Source of the DNA: Mesorhizobium_G sp049840935
Lineage (GTDB): Bacteria; Pseudomonadota; Alphaproteobacteria; Rhizobiales; Rhizobiaceae
NCBI GenBank assembly: GCA_049840935.1
Contig: JASGJA010000025.1
Coordinates: 186,001 to 250,000, forward strand
Direction of reading: 5' to 3'
DNA: 64,000 nt
How positions within the stretch are numbered: the first letter of the stretch is position 1; every line of letters begins with the position of its first letter. The notes under the pieces were generated by a model. It was not told where the DNA came from, did not search any database, and saw only the letters and a program-made list of their open reading frames with translations. The translations under genes and the position numbers were made by a program. Positions 46,608 through 54,633 of this stretch are shown here, in pieces.

Positions 46608-47366
46608 TCAGCGATGGTGTAATACAACCGGCACGCCATCAATGGTTTCGACAGGCATATCGAAACCAAACACGGATTTCAGCGTCTGCTGTGTGAGCAT
46701 AGCGGCGGGAGCACCGTCGGCAATAACGGTTCCGTTGTGCATGGCGATTATGCGGTCGGCATAGGCCGCAGCAAAATTTATGTCGTGTACCACTATGAGG
46801 ACAGTTCGTCCGTGATTATCGGCGATGTCCCGCAATATCTGCATGAGTTGGCGGGCGTAATACATATCGAGATTGTTCAACGGTTCATCGAGCAGGAGGT
46901 AGTCCGTGCTCTGGCAGAATGCCAACGCGACCAACGCTCGCTGGCGCTGCCCGCCAGACAGCGTTTCAAGGAAACGGTCCGAGAACTGTGTTAGGTCGAA
47001 GCGTTCAAGTGCTCGCCTCACCAGCAAACGATCATGGTCCGACAGTCGCCCTCGGCTGTGCGGAAAGCGACCGAATGCGACGAGTTCCTCCACACGTAAC
47101 CGGCTCGCAACGTGTGGGTCCTGACGCATGATCGCAATGCGCTTCGCGAGCTCGCTGGAAGGTGTGGAGTCAACCGGCAGGCCATCAATGGTGATATGAC
47201 CTTCCTGTAAAGGCAGCAGGCGCGCGACAAGTGACAACAAGCTGGACTTACCCGCCCCGTTGGGGCCGATGAGCGCCGTGATGCCGCCCTTGGGAATGTC
47301 GAGATTGATGTGGCGCAGAATGGACGCTTTGCCAAGGGTAAGCGATACGTCCTCGATATGGATCAT
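46608..47366 (-). CDS. Iron-siderophore ABC transporter ATP-binding protein
   Basis: A 252-aa FepC/FecE-type ATPase: Walker A GPNGAGKSSLLS (about residues 33-44), signature LSGGQRQRALVALAF, Walker B YLLLDEPLNNLD and H-loop VVHDINFAAAY. It is the last gene of a minus-strand operon and overlaps the permease by 4 nt. It powers siderophore import across the inner membrane. Confidence 0.92.
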   Translation of the reverse strand: MIHIEDVSLTLGKASILRHINLDIPKGGITALIGPNGAGKSSLLSLVARLLPLQEGHITIDGLPVDSTPSSELAKRIAIMRQDPHVASRLRVEELVAFGRFPHSRGRLSDHDRLLVRRALERFDLTQFSDRFLETLSGGQRQRALVALAFCQSTDYLLLDEPLNNLDMYYARQLMQILRDIADNHGRTVLIVVHDINFAAAYADRIIAMHNGTVIADGAPAAMLTQQTLKSVFGFDMPVETIDGVPVVLHHR

Positions 47367-48304
47367 GACCTCGCGCCTCTGGAAAGAATGGCGAGGAAGA
47401 ACAACCCGCCGAAAAATTCGATAACCACGCCAAGGCTGGACGCCCCGCCGAGCCCGTGCTGAAGAATGGTCTGTCCACCGACCAGCACTATAACACCGAC
47501 GAGAACGGCGGCGGGTAGCAGCACGGCGTGCCGCCGTGTGCCGACGATGCGTTCCGCCATGGCGGCAGCCAGAAGGCCGAGAAAGGTGATTGGTCCCACC
47601 AGAGCGGTTGAAACGGCGACCAACGCCGACACGAGTGCGAGGATGCCAGCGGAACTGCGACGCCAGTCGACACCGAGGCTCGTTGCCGGGTCAGCGCCGA
47701 GCGCCATTACATCGAGAACGTGGCGTGCGCGCCATGCGATTAACCCGCCCGTTACGGCAACCAGTGCGCTGACCAGAAGCAGGTCTTCGCGTACCTTTCC
47801 GAAGCTGGCAAAACTCGCGCCTTGCAGGATCGCGAAATCATTCGGGTCGATCATACGCGCGAGCAGCGATGACATGCTGCGAAAGAATATGCCGAGCACC
47901 ACACCTGTCAGGAGCATGAGATTGATATCGAGCCGCAGACGCAGCATTGGCAGGTAGAGCATAAGGGCCAACAGCATCATAAGGACGACCTCGGCGCTGA
48001 ATTTCAGGCGAGGATCGATGGCGGCGAAACCAAGCCCCCCAAAAGCGAATACCATTGCCGTTTGAGCAAACAGGTAGATAGCATCCAGTCCCATGATGGA
48101 CGGCGTGAGAATGTAGTTTCCGGTCACTGTCTGGAAGATCACCGTCGATATCCCTATCGCGGCAGCGACCTCAACCAGAGCAAGCAGCCTGACGCTCCGC
48201 AATTGCAGCGCAAACGATAGATCACCGCGAAGGTCGATGACCATGAAGGCGACCATGACGCAAATGGTGATTGCAACCAACAGGAGAAGGCGCCGGCTAG
48301 CCAT
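47363..48304 (-). CDS. Iron-siderophore ABC transporter permease (FecD type)
   Basis: A 313-aa polytopic protein of the FecCD family with about nine or ten helices. Segments such as QTVTGNYILTPSIMGLDAIYL, LGVDWRRSSAGILALVSALVA and ALVGPITFLGLLAAAMAERIVG (outlined) are typical. It overlaps both neighbouring genes by 4-8 nt and forms a heterodimer with the next protein upstream. Confidence 0.9.
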   Translation of the reverse strand: MASRRLLLLVAITICVMVAFMVIDLRGDLSFALQLRSVRLLALVEVAAAIGISTVIFQTVTGNYILTPSIMGLDAIYLFAQTAMVFAFGGLGFAAIDPRLKFSAEVVLMMLLALMLYLPMLRLRLDINLMLLTGVVLGIFFRSMSSLLARMIDPNDFAILQGASFASFGKVREDLLLVSALVAVTGGLIAWRARHVLDVMALGADPATSLGVDWRRSSAGILALVSALVAVSTALVGPITFLGLLAAAMAERIVGTRRHAVLLPAAVLVGVIVLVGGQTILQHGLGGASSLGVVIEFFGGLFFLAILSRGARS

Positions 48305-49250
48305 TGCGCGGCCAAAACAGCAGCAGGAGGAAAAGTGCGGCGCCTACCGCACCCAGCACCGTACCAACCGGGATTTCGTAGGGATAGCGCAGGGTTCTTC
48401 CCAATAGATCACAGGCGAGCACGAGAGCCGCTCCAACGCTGGCTACAAGCGGAATAGCACTGCGCACGTCATCGCCCCGAAAGCGCGTGACGAGATTGGG
48501 GACGACGAGCCCGACAAAAGGTATCAACCCGACAACGACGACGGTCAGCGCCGTGATTATCGAGACAATGACCAGCCCGAGCCGAAGCATCGCTTCATAG
48601 CTCAATCCAAGGCTGACGCTGACATCACGCCCAAGAGAGAGAATTGTGAGTCGGTCGGCGACCCACCATGCCAGCCCCATAGTCAGAGCGGCTATCCATA
48701 GCAGCTCATAACGCCCGCGAAGCACGCCGGAAAACTCGCCATTCATCCATATCTCGACATACTGCAGCAGATCCCAGTGCCAGCCGATAAAGGTGACACC
48801 GGCACCGATAACGCCGGCGTAAACAAGACCGAACAGCGGAACGAGATAGGGCTGCGTTGGTGGGAGCCGATTGACGATCGACAAAAAAATTGCGGTTCCT
48901 GCCAGAGCAGAGGCAATGGCGAAGAGCATTTTGACGATCAGTGGCGATGCCGGCCACAATAGTGTCGCCACAAGGACGCCGAACGCCGCACCCTGCGCGG
49001 TGCCCGCAGTGGAAGGTTCGACGAAGCGGTTGCGCGCGAGCGCTTGCATGACCAGCCCGGCAATAGCGAGACCAGCCCCCGCCAGAACGGCCGCGAGCGT
49101 GCGCGGCAGCCTGCTTGCAAAAATCAGTTGAAGTGCTTCCGGACTTGTCCAGCCATGACTGAAAGAGGCTTCATCTACACCGATCGCAAGGCTGGCAACG
49201 ACCAGTGCGACAGCGCTCAGAGGAAGGAAAAAGCGCAAGGCACGCGTCAT
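48297..49250 (-). CDS. Iron-siderophore ABC transporter permease (FecC type)
   Basis: A 317-aa FecCD permease with the hallmark RLPRTLAAVLAGAGLAIAGLV near the N-terminus and the late GLIPFVGLVVPNLVTRF. ATG 49250 (MTRALRFFLPLSAVAL) overlaps the binding-protein stop by 4 nt and gives a standard first helix, so the longer open frame upstream is rejected. It acts with the preceding permease and the FepC-like ATPase. Confidence 0.9.
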   Translation of the reverse strand: MTRALRFFLPLSAVALVVASLAIGVDEASFSHGWTSPEALQLIFASRLPRTLAAVLAGAGLAIAGLVMQALARNRFVEPSTAGTAQGAAFGVLVATLLWPASPLIVKMLFAIASALAGTAIFLSIVNRLPPTQPYLVPLFGLVYAGVIGAGVTFIGWHWDLLQYVEIWMNGEFSGVLRGRYELLWIAALTMGLAWWVADRLTILSLGRDVSVSLGLSYEAMLRLGLVIVSIITALTVVVVGLIPFVGLVVPNLVTRFRGDDVRSAIPLVASVGAALVLACDLLGRTLRYPYEIPVGTVLGAVGAALFLLLLFWPRNG

Positions 49251-50146
49251 TTTACGGCAGAGAACGCGTCCGTAATGGCTTTCAGCACACGGGTCGTGGA
49301 CTGGATGCCACCTGCCGCAATATAGAAATCGGCAGGCGGGAGATAGATAACCTGTCCCTTTTTCCATGCGGTCGTTTGTGCGACCAGTTCATTGTCGAGT
49401 GTCGTGGCCGCGTTCTGTTCCGTCAGCCCGACTGCGGATGCGCGGTCGAGAACGATCAGCCAGTCCGGGTTGGCCTTGCTTACAAATTCGAAGGAGATCG
49501 CTTCGCCATGCGTCGCTGCCTCCACATCCGCTACTGCGGGCGGAAGACCAAGTGCTCTATGAAGCCAGCCGAAGCGAGAACCGTCGCCGAATGCGCTCAC
49601 CTTTGGGCCGTTGGTCATCAGGATCAGGGCGTTGCCTTTTCCTTCGATGGCTTTGCGCGCCGCTGCTATTGCGGCCTCGAAACTGGCAACTTCCCGTGCG
49701 GCGGCATCCTGCTTGCCGAACAATTCACCGTACGTAATGAGACGCTTTTTCGCTTCATCCAGCATTTCTGCATCGCCGATAGTCATGTCGATTGTCTTCG
49801 CAACACGGCTGACTGAATCGAATTGAGATGCTGCCCTTGCGCCCACAATGATCAGGTCGGGGGCAAGCGCGCTCAATGCCTCCAGATCAGGTTCGAAAAG
49901 CGTTCCTATCGGCTGTGCGCCGTCGGAAAGATGCACAAGTTCAGGAACGTAAAGTTTGCCGGGAACGCCTTCAGCTTTTACGCCGAGCGAGTCCAGGGTA
50001 TCCAGTGCAGCCACATCAAAAACCGCAATTCTCGCTGGAACGGATTCAATCGAAACCAGTCCTTTTGCAGTCTGAATTTCGACCGCATGAGCCGAAAGGC
50101 CGGATGCCAGCAGAGCAAATCCAACGGCAAGAAATGCTCTGAGCAT
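49247..50146 (-). CDS. Siderophore-binding periplasmic protein (FatB/CeuE type)
   Basis: A 299-aa class III binding protein. ATG 50146 is chosen since GGAG lies 9 nt upstream and it opens a clean signal peptide (LRAFLAVGFALLASGLSAHA). ATG 50161 would add five residues. The mature part has VPARIAVFDVAALDTLDSLG, LAPDLIIVGARAA and a C-terminal GGIQSTTRVLKAI typical of siderophore binders. It delivers the ferric siderophore to the two permeases encoded downstream. Confidence 0.9.
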   Translation of the reverse strand: MLRAFLAVGFALLASGLSAHAVEIQTAKGLVSIESVPARIAVFDVAALDTLDSLGVKAEGVPGKLYVPELVHLSDGAQPIGTLFEPDLEALSALAPDLIIVGARAASQFDSVSRVAKTIDMTIGDAEMLDEAKKRLITYGELFGKQDAAAREVASFEAAIAAARKAIEGKGNALILMTNGPKVSAFGDGSRFGWLHRALGLPPAVADVEAATHGEAISFEFVSKANPDWLIVLDRASAVGLTEQNAATTLDNELVAQTTAWKKGQVIYLPPADFYIAAGGIQSTTRVLKAITDAFSAVK

Positions 50147-50148
50147 TC

Positions 50149-50433
50149 TCAGGCGCTCCATGAAAGGGAGGGCAGGTTTTCCCTGAAAGCGAAGCGCAGA
50201 AGGTGGTCTTCGATCACCTTTTTCAAGCGCAACAGATTGTCCTGTTCGGCCGCTTCGACATTTACGACAAACTCGTTCTCGCGGGCCATCAGAGTCGCAG
50301 ACCCAAACGGAAACCGGCATTCGGCATTATCGTCTGCATAATACACGTCGATCTTGTGCCCGAAATGCTTGCACAATTGAGCGACATATTTGCTGGCGTT
50401 CTCGGTCTCGACACTTGCGTGAGCACTGGGCAT
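50149..50433 (-). CDS. DUF2218 protein
   Basis: A 94-aa cytoplasmic protein matching DUF2218: SAHASVETENASKYVAQLCKHFGHK, then GSATLMARENEFVVNVEA and a helical end. ATG 50433 fits the family start; a GTG at 50466 is also open. It is the first gene of the siderophore import operon and ends 2 nt before the binding-protein start. DUF2218 genes are often near siderophore genes, and a role in intracellular siderophore handling is plausible but unproven. Confidence 0.75.
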   Translation of the reverse strand: MPSAHASVETENASKYVAQLCKHFGHKIDVYYADDNAECRFPFGSATLMARENEFVVNVEAAEQDNLLRLKKVIEDHLLRFAFRENLPSLSWSA

Positions 50434-50587
50434 CGTTAGTCCGTAAAGTGGAGTCTCTATTTCCACTTAAACTGCCTTCAGTTAGTGCGCAATACAGTTC
50501 AGAAGAGAACGCCTTACTACTTGCCTAATCGCGCCTTCGACGCCCCACATTGGCAGCGGCGGTGATTGGCGTTGCGCTTTGTGGACG

Positions 50588-51811
50588 TTACGTTTCAACA
50601 AGAATTGGCTGCGCCCTCTGTAGCTTGCTGCCTTTACGGGGTGTGAGGTGTCGTGTTTCCTTGGACTTGGCTGCGCTATTGATCGCTAACCCCCAGCCAA
50701 GTGCGACTATCGGCCAGAAAACGCTCATCGAGGCGATTATCAGAACAAGACTTAGTGTGTTGACATAGGCGGAAAGGCGAGAGACCGGCGATCCTTTGGT
50801 CTGGCGCAAGACCGTGAATGAGGTCTTTACGGAGGAGGCTACCAGAATTGAATAGAGCGCGAATCCAACAATTCCGAAGCTGACCCATACCGAAATTACG
50901 TTATGGGCGTAGGCACCTACGCTGACCGGCCATTCCCATTCCAGATGGCCTGCAAAAACGCCCGCAAAAGGATGAGCAGTGATCTGGTTCAAGGCAAACT
51001 GCAAGAATTCCTGCCGCGCAATCCATGAACTTGCATTGCCTATATCAAGGAGTTGGAATTGCCTTGATTGCTCGATATCCGCCCATTTTTCATTGACTAT
51101 GAAGAATGCCGGAATAGCGGCAATCCCAATTGAGAGGAGCGCTTTCGGCTGTTTGAGCATCGCGGTTCCATCCACTACGCCAACAGCAGCTATGAACCCG
51201 ACAAATTCCGAGCGGGCTCCTTCGACAAAGAGCAGAGCTGCGCACGGCACGGACCAGAATAACCGCCAATGAAGTTTTTGTATGCCAGAGAGGAAAAGAA
51301 GTGCCGTCATCATCGTTGCCGATGCAAAGCTCCGATAGCTTGGGATATCTCCCGCACCGAAGATGATGCGCAGGTCGACCATTCCAGTGCTTATGTCAAT
51401 GTAGCGAAGCGATACCGCGAGCATTGCGACAATTGAGATGAAACATAATTGAAAGACCTGTCGCCTGCTGGGGTCAACAAATATCCCGACGAGAAACAAT
51501 GCGCTCCATGATAACAAAATCTGCAGTATCTGCGCATATGCTTCGAACGGATAGCCGGTGGTGGTAAGCCAATTCCAGGCTGTCCAGAGCGCGCACCAAA
51601 ACATCAGCGTCAGGAATATCGTTGATTTTCCCCACGAAGCGCCCATTCGCCTTATGACCGGTATAGGAAAAAGCAGAGCGCCAATGGCTACGACCGCGAT
51701 GGAAACGCTGCCGAAATAAGACGAGGCTTGCCAATAGCCTGCAGCGGAACCGAGGTAGACGAAATAGAAAAAAGGAAACAGAAAAAGATATGCGACGTTA
51801 GCGCCGTACAT
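50588..51811 (-). CDS. O-antigen ligase/polymerase-like membrane protein
   Basis: A 407-aa polytopic protein with about 11-12 hydrophobic segments and a larger loop with the sequence EFLQFALNQITAHPFAGVFAG, then AYAHNVISVWVSFGIVG; the H-N-x3-W pattern fits the Wzy_C/O-antigen ligase family. It would attach or polymerise surface polysaccharide at the periplasmic face. No other polysaccharide genes are adjacent. A 120-nt gap separates it from the siderophore operon. Confidence 0.7.
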   Translation of the reverse strand: MYGANVAYLFLFPFFYFVYLGSAAGYWQASSYFGSVSIAVVAIGALLFPIPVIRRMGASWGKSTIFLTLMFWCALWTAWNWLTTTGYPFEAYAQILQILLSWSALFLVGIFVDPSRRQVFQLCFISIVAMLAVSLRYIDISTGMVDLRIIFGAGDIPSYRSFASATMMTALLFLSGIQKLHWRLFWSVPCAALLFVEGARSEFVGFIAAVGVVDGTAMLKQPKALLSIGIAAIPAFFIVNEKWADIEQSRQFQLLDIGNASSWIARQEFLQFALNQITAHPFAGVFAGHLEWEWPVSVGAYAHNVISVWVSFGIVGFALYSILVASSVKTSFTVLRQTKGSPVSRLSAYVNTLSLVLIIASMSVFWPIVALGWGLAINSAAKSKETRHLTPRKGSKLQRAQPILVET

Positions 51812-51904
51812 TCGCTTGCCACTGGGTATGAAAATCAGGCGAGATGTACTAAATAATATCTAAATTAGCAATAAATAATCAATATGTTTGGTCGGATCCT
51901 GACC

Positions 51905-53002
51905 CTAGGCTTCTATCTCAAGCGAGGTGACGGGCTTGGAGCAGCAGGCCAGAATGAAACCCTCGGCGATTTCATCGTCGAGAATGCCGCCATTGTGGTT
52001 CATCTCGACCTCGCCCGATATCTTTTTGACACGGCATGTGCCGCAGAGGCCAAATTCGCAGGCGGCTGAAATGCGGACGCCGTTTGCTCGCGCTGCCTGC
52101 AAAACGCTTTGTCCTGGGAGACATTCGCAATCGACGTTTGAATCGGAGAATCTGATTGGGACGCCGACTTCGACAGGGGCGAGTTCTGCGCTGGTGGGCG
52201 CAGCTTCAGGCTCGGCGGGTGGCGCTCCGAAGCTTTCCTGATGATAGTGCGCCATATCGAAACCGCTCGATTCGAGCACTACGCGAACCGCTCGCATAAA
52301 CGGGTCGGGTCCGCAGCAGAAAATCTCCCGGTCGTGAAAATCAGGCGACAAGAGGGGCAGGCGGATTGCGTCGATGCGGCCCATATGGCCGAACCAGCTT
52401 TCGCGCGATGCCGATCGCTCTTCGATGAGGAAGCCTAGTGACAGGCCAGGCATCTGGGTGCCGAGCAGTTCAAGTTCTTTGCGGAAGATGATCTCTTCCG
52501 GGCGTCTTGCGCAGTTCACGAAGGCGACGTCTGTCCACGGCGCGCAGTCATTTAGCCAGCGCAGCATGGACATCATAGGCGTAATGCCAGAGCCCGCCGA
52601 GATGAAGAGATATTTGGAGGCGGCGTAGTTGTGGTGTGTGAAGTCGCCTGCCGGTCCGCGCGCCTTGATGCGCGAACCGGGTTTGAGATTGTCGAACATC
52701 CAGCGCGTGCCGATGCTGTCTGGTTGTGCTTTGACAGTGACGGAGATGGAAAGCGGGCGCGACGGGCTGGAGGACAGCGTATAGGTCCGCATGAGCGGCG
52801 CGTCGGCGGTTGGCAATTCCAGTGTGATGAATTGACCCGGCTTGTAGCGAAACCATGTCTGCGCATCGGAGCGGAACGTGAAAGTTTTCACGCCGGGCGC
52901 TTCGTCGGTTACGCCGACCACCTCCAGAACCTGAAGGCGGTCGTTCCACGGTGCCATTTCGTCAAGATGACGATAAAGCTGGGGGTCGGTCAGGGCATTC
53001 AT
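51905..53002 (-). CDS. gbcB: Glycine betaine monooxygenase reductase subunit (GbcB-like)
   Basis: A 365-aa electron-transfer protein with an FAD domain (FRYKPGQFITLELP, then RTYTLSSSPSR), an NAD-binding domain (SAGSGITPMMSMLRWL, then CCGPDPFMRAVR) and a C-terminal plant-type 2Fe-2S ferredoxin (CEFGLCGTCRVKK and a later Cys in ILACCSKP). It passes electrons from NAD(P)H to the Rieske oxygenase encoded 12 nt upstream. The order gbcA-gbcB on one transcript matches betaine-degrading bacteria. Confidence 0.85.
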   Translation of the reverse strand: MNALTDPQLYRHLDEMAPWNDRLQVLEVVGVTDEAPGVKTFTFRSDAQTWFRYKPGQFITLELPTADAPLMRTYTLSSSPSRPLSISVTVKAQPDSIGTRWMFDNLKPGSRIKARGPAGDFTHHNYAASKYLFISAGSGITPMMSMLRWLNDCAPWTDVAFVNCARRPEEIIFRKELELLGTQMPGLSLGFLIEERSASRESWFGHMGRIDAIRLPLLSPDFHDREIFCCGPDPFMRAVRVVLESSGFDMAHYHQESFGAPPAEPEAAPTSAELAPVEVGVPIRFSDSNVDCECLPGQSVLQAARANGVRISAACEFGLCGTCRVKKISGEVEMNHNGGILDDEIAEGFILACCSKPVTSLEIEA

Positions 53003-53014
53003 TGTGATGCTCCG

Positions 53015-54262
53015 TCAGGCCACGTTGCGCAGTTTCGGCGTTTCGCCGTCCGCCAAACGGGGTTCGAGGAAATTGGCGTACCACTCGACGAACTGCATGA
53101 CGCCCCCCTCATGCATTGCGGAATATGGCCCCGGCTCATAGGCGGGCGATTTGATGCCGAAGGCGTTTTCCTCAACGATCCGGCGGTCTTCCGCATTGGT
53201 TTCCGTCCAGACGTGAATGAGTTCCTGCAGGTCGTAATCAACGCCCTCGACAGCGTCTTTGTGGACGAGCCATTTGGTCGTGACGGCCGTTTCAGTTGCG
53301 CTGATGGGCAGCACGCGGAACGTGGTCGCCTGATCGCCAAGGATGTGGTTCCACGTTGTGGGGTAGTGGTAGAGCATCAGCGTGCCGATGTGATCCAGCG
53401 TCACGTTCTGCGAGAGATTGCGTCGTACGGCGCGCTTGCCCGTCATTGTGTAGCTTTCGGCTCCGGGAATAAGAGGCGCACGGGTGGCGCGATATTGGCC
53501 AGCCGGATCGATCTGGAAGCGTGAGGGCAGGCCATGCGCCTCGCACCGCGACCAATGCGCTATCATTTCCGGGTCGCTCTCGACCTCGTTGACGCCCGTA
53601 GCGACGGGTGCCTCCGGGAAGGTCTTGCAAAGTTCAGGATGGTTTGCCGCACAGTGGTAGCACTCGCGGTTGTTTTCCCAGACCAGCTTCCAGTTGCCCT
53701 TTTCGATGATCGTGGCCTCATAGGCGACCTTGGTATCGGCAAGATTATGCGGCGCGAAATAGGGCTCCATCAGCTTGCGGAAGGCCGCAAAATCGGCGGG
53801 CTGGTCGGCAAGGCAAATGAAGATGTAGCCACCTGCGTGCTGGCAGGCAATTGGCTTAAGGCTGAAATCTTCCTTCTGGAAATCGTCAGCCATCTGGCGC
53901 GCAAAAACCAGCTTGCCATCAAGGTCGTAAGTCCATTGGTGATAGGGACAGACAAGGCGCGCGGCGGCACCTTTTTCGGTATTGCAGACGCGGCTGCCGC
54001 GATGGCGGCAAGAGTTATGAAACGCGCGGATTTCGCCGTCGCGTCCGCGCACGATCACGACAGGATAATCGCCAACCTGAACGGTGAAGAAATTGCCCGG
54101 CTTAGGAATTTCGCAATTGTGGCCGACGAATAGCCAGTCGCGATACCAGATCAACTCCAGGTCGATCTTGTAAAATTCAGGATCGATATAAAAGGGTTGC
54201 TGGAGGCTGAAGCCTTCGCGTCGGCTGCGCAACAGCGACAGCATTTCAGTACGTACATCCAT
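53015..54262 (-). CDS. gbcA: Rieske oxygenase, glycine betaine monooxygenase alpha subunit (GbcA-like)
   Basis: A 415-aa ring-hydroxylating-type oxygenase. The Rieske cluster ligands are in SCRHRGSRVC and CPYHQWTYDLDG, and the mononuclear iron site lies in ENNRECYHCAANHPE. The tail TKWLVHKDAVEGVDYD closely resembles GbcA proteins, which remove one methyl from glycine betaine to give dimethylglycine and formaldehyde. It follows a cobalamin riboswitch by about 115 nt, so it should be expressed when B12 is scarce. A related quaternary amine is a possible alternative substrate. Confidence 0.85.
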   Translation of the reverse strand: MDVRTEMLSLLRSRREGFSLQQPFYIDPEFYKIDLELIWYRDWLFVGHNCEIPKPGNFFTVQVGDYPVVIVRGRDGEIRAFHNSCRHRGSRVCNTEKGAAARLVCPYHQWTYDLDGKLVFARQMADDFQKEDFSLKPIACQHAGGYIFICLADQPADFAAFRKLMEPYFAPHNLADTKVAYEATIIEKGNWKLVWENNRECYHCAANHPELCKTFPEAPVATGVNEVESDPEMIAHWSRCEAHGLPSRFQIDPAGQYRATRAPLIPGAESYTMTGKRAVRRNLSQNVTLDHIGTLMLYHYPTTWNHILGDQATTFRVLPISATETAVTTKWLVHKDAVEGVDYDLQELIHVWTETNAEDRRIVEENAFGIKSPAYEPGPYSAMHEGGVMQFVEWYANFLEPRLADGETPKLRNVA

Positions 54263-54342
54263 TTCCGTCCTCGCAAAAACAAGGACTGAACTGGTGGTGA
54301 CGGAGGATTGCGGCGAGCCAAAACGCGCACCGCTCTGCCTCT

Positions 54343-54361
54343 TGATCGCCCACCGCGATCA
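54343..54361 (-). promoter_or_regulatory. Hairpin between riboswitch and gbcA
   Basis: TGATCGC and GCGATCA pair perfectly around a 5-nt loop, just downstream (minus strand) of the riboswitch aptamer. It could belong to the expression platform. No T-run follows, so control may act on translation or on rho access. Confidence 0.4.
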
Positions 54362-54375
54362 GTCGGGTTTAGTAG

Positions 54376-54550
54376 TTCGAGGCTGGTTTCCGGGCTCCGA
54401 AGTATCCTTGCTGGACCATCTCGACACCTTCCCGGGACTATCCCAGTGGTCTCCCGTCGAGACTTTCACTTCGCTACCGTTCGGGGGCAGCGCCGGCATC
54501 AAACCGGCTTCCCAATTATCCCTTTGGTTTCGAATCCGAAGGGCACCTTG
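54376..54550 (-). promoter_or_regulatory. Cobalamin (AdoCbl) riboswitch upstream of gbcAB
   Basis: Read on the minus strand, the segment has the full aptamer order: a GGTGCCC start, AAAGGGAA-like turn, GAAGCCGG/CCGGC stem, CGCTGCCCCCG core, GAGACCACTGGG (B12-box region), CCCGGGAAGG, and the closing GAGCCCGGAAACCAGCC. These are the conserved parts of the cobalamin riboswitch. The gene directly downstream in the same direction is gbcA. AdoCbl binding normally lowers expression. Confidence 0.9.
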
Positions 54551-54633
54551 AACATGTTGATCTAAACACTCGTCGGCGCGCCGCACCCGCATGAAAACGA
54601 CATTGCAGATGTGCAAAGGCGACGATTGTGAAT

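Noticed and set aside
48297..49367. Longer start (49367) for the FecC-type permease
   Set aside because: The added 39 residues are a shadow of the binding-protein gene; ATG 49250 gives a normal first membrane helix and a 4-nt overlap.
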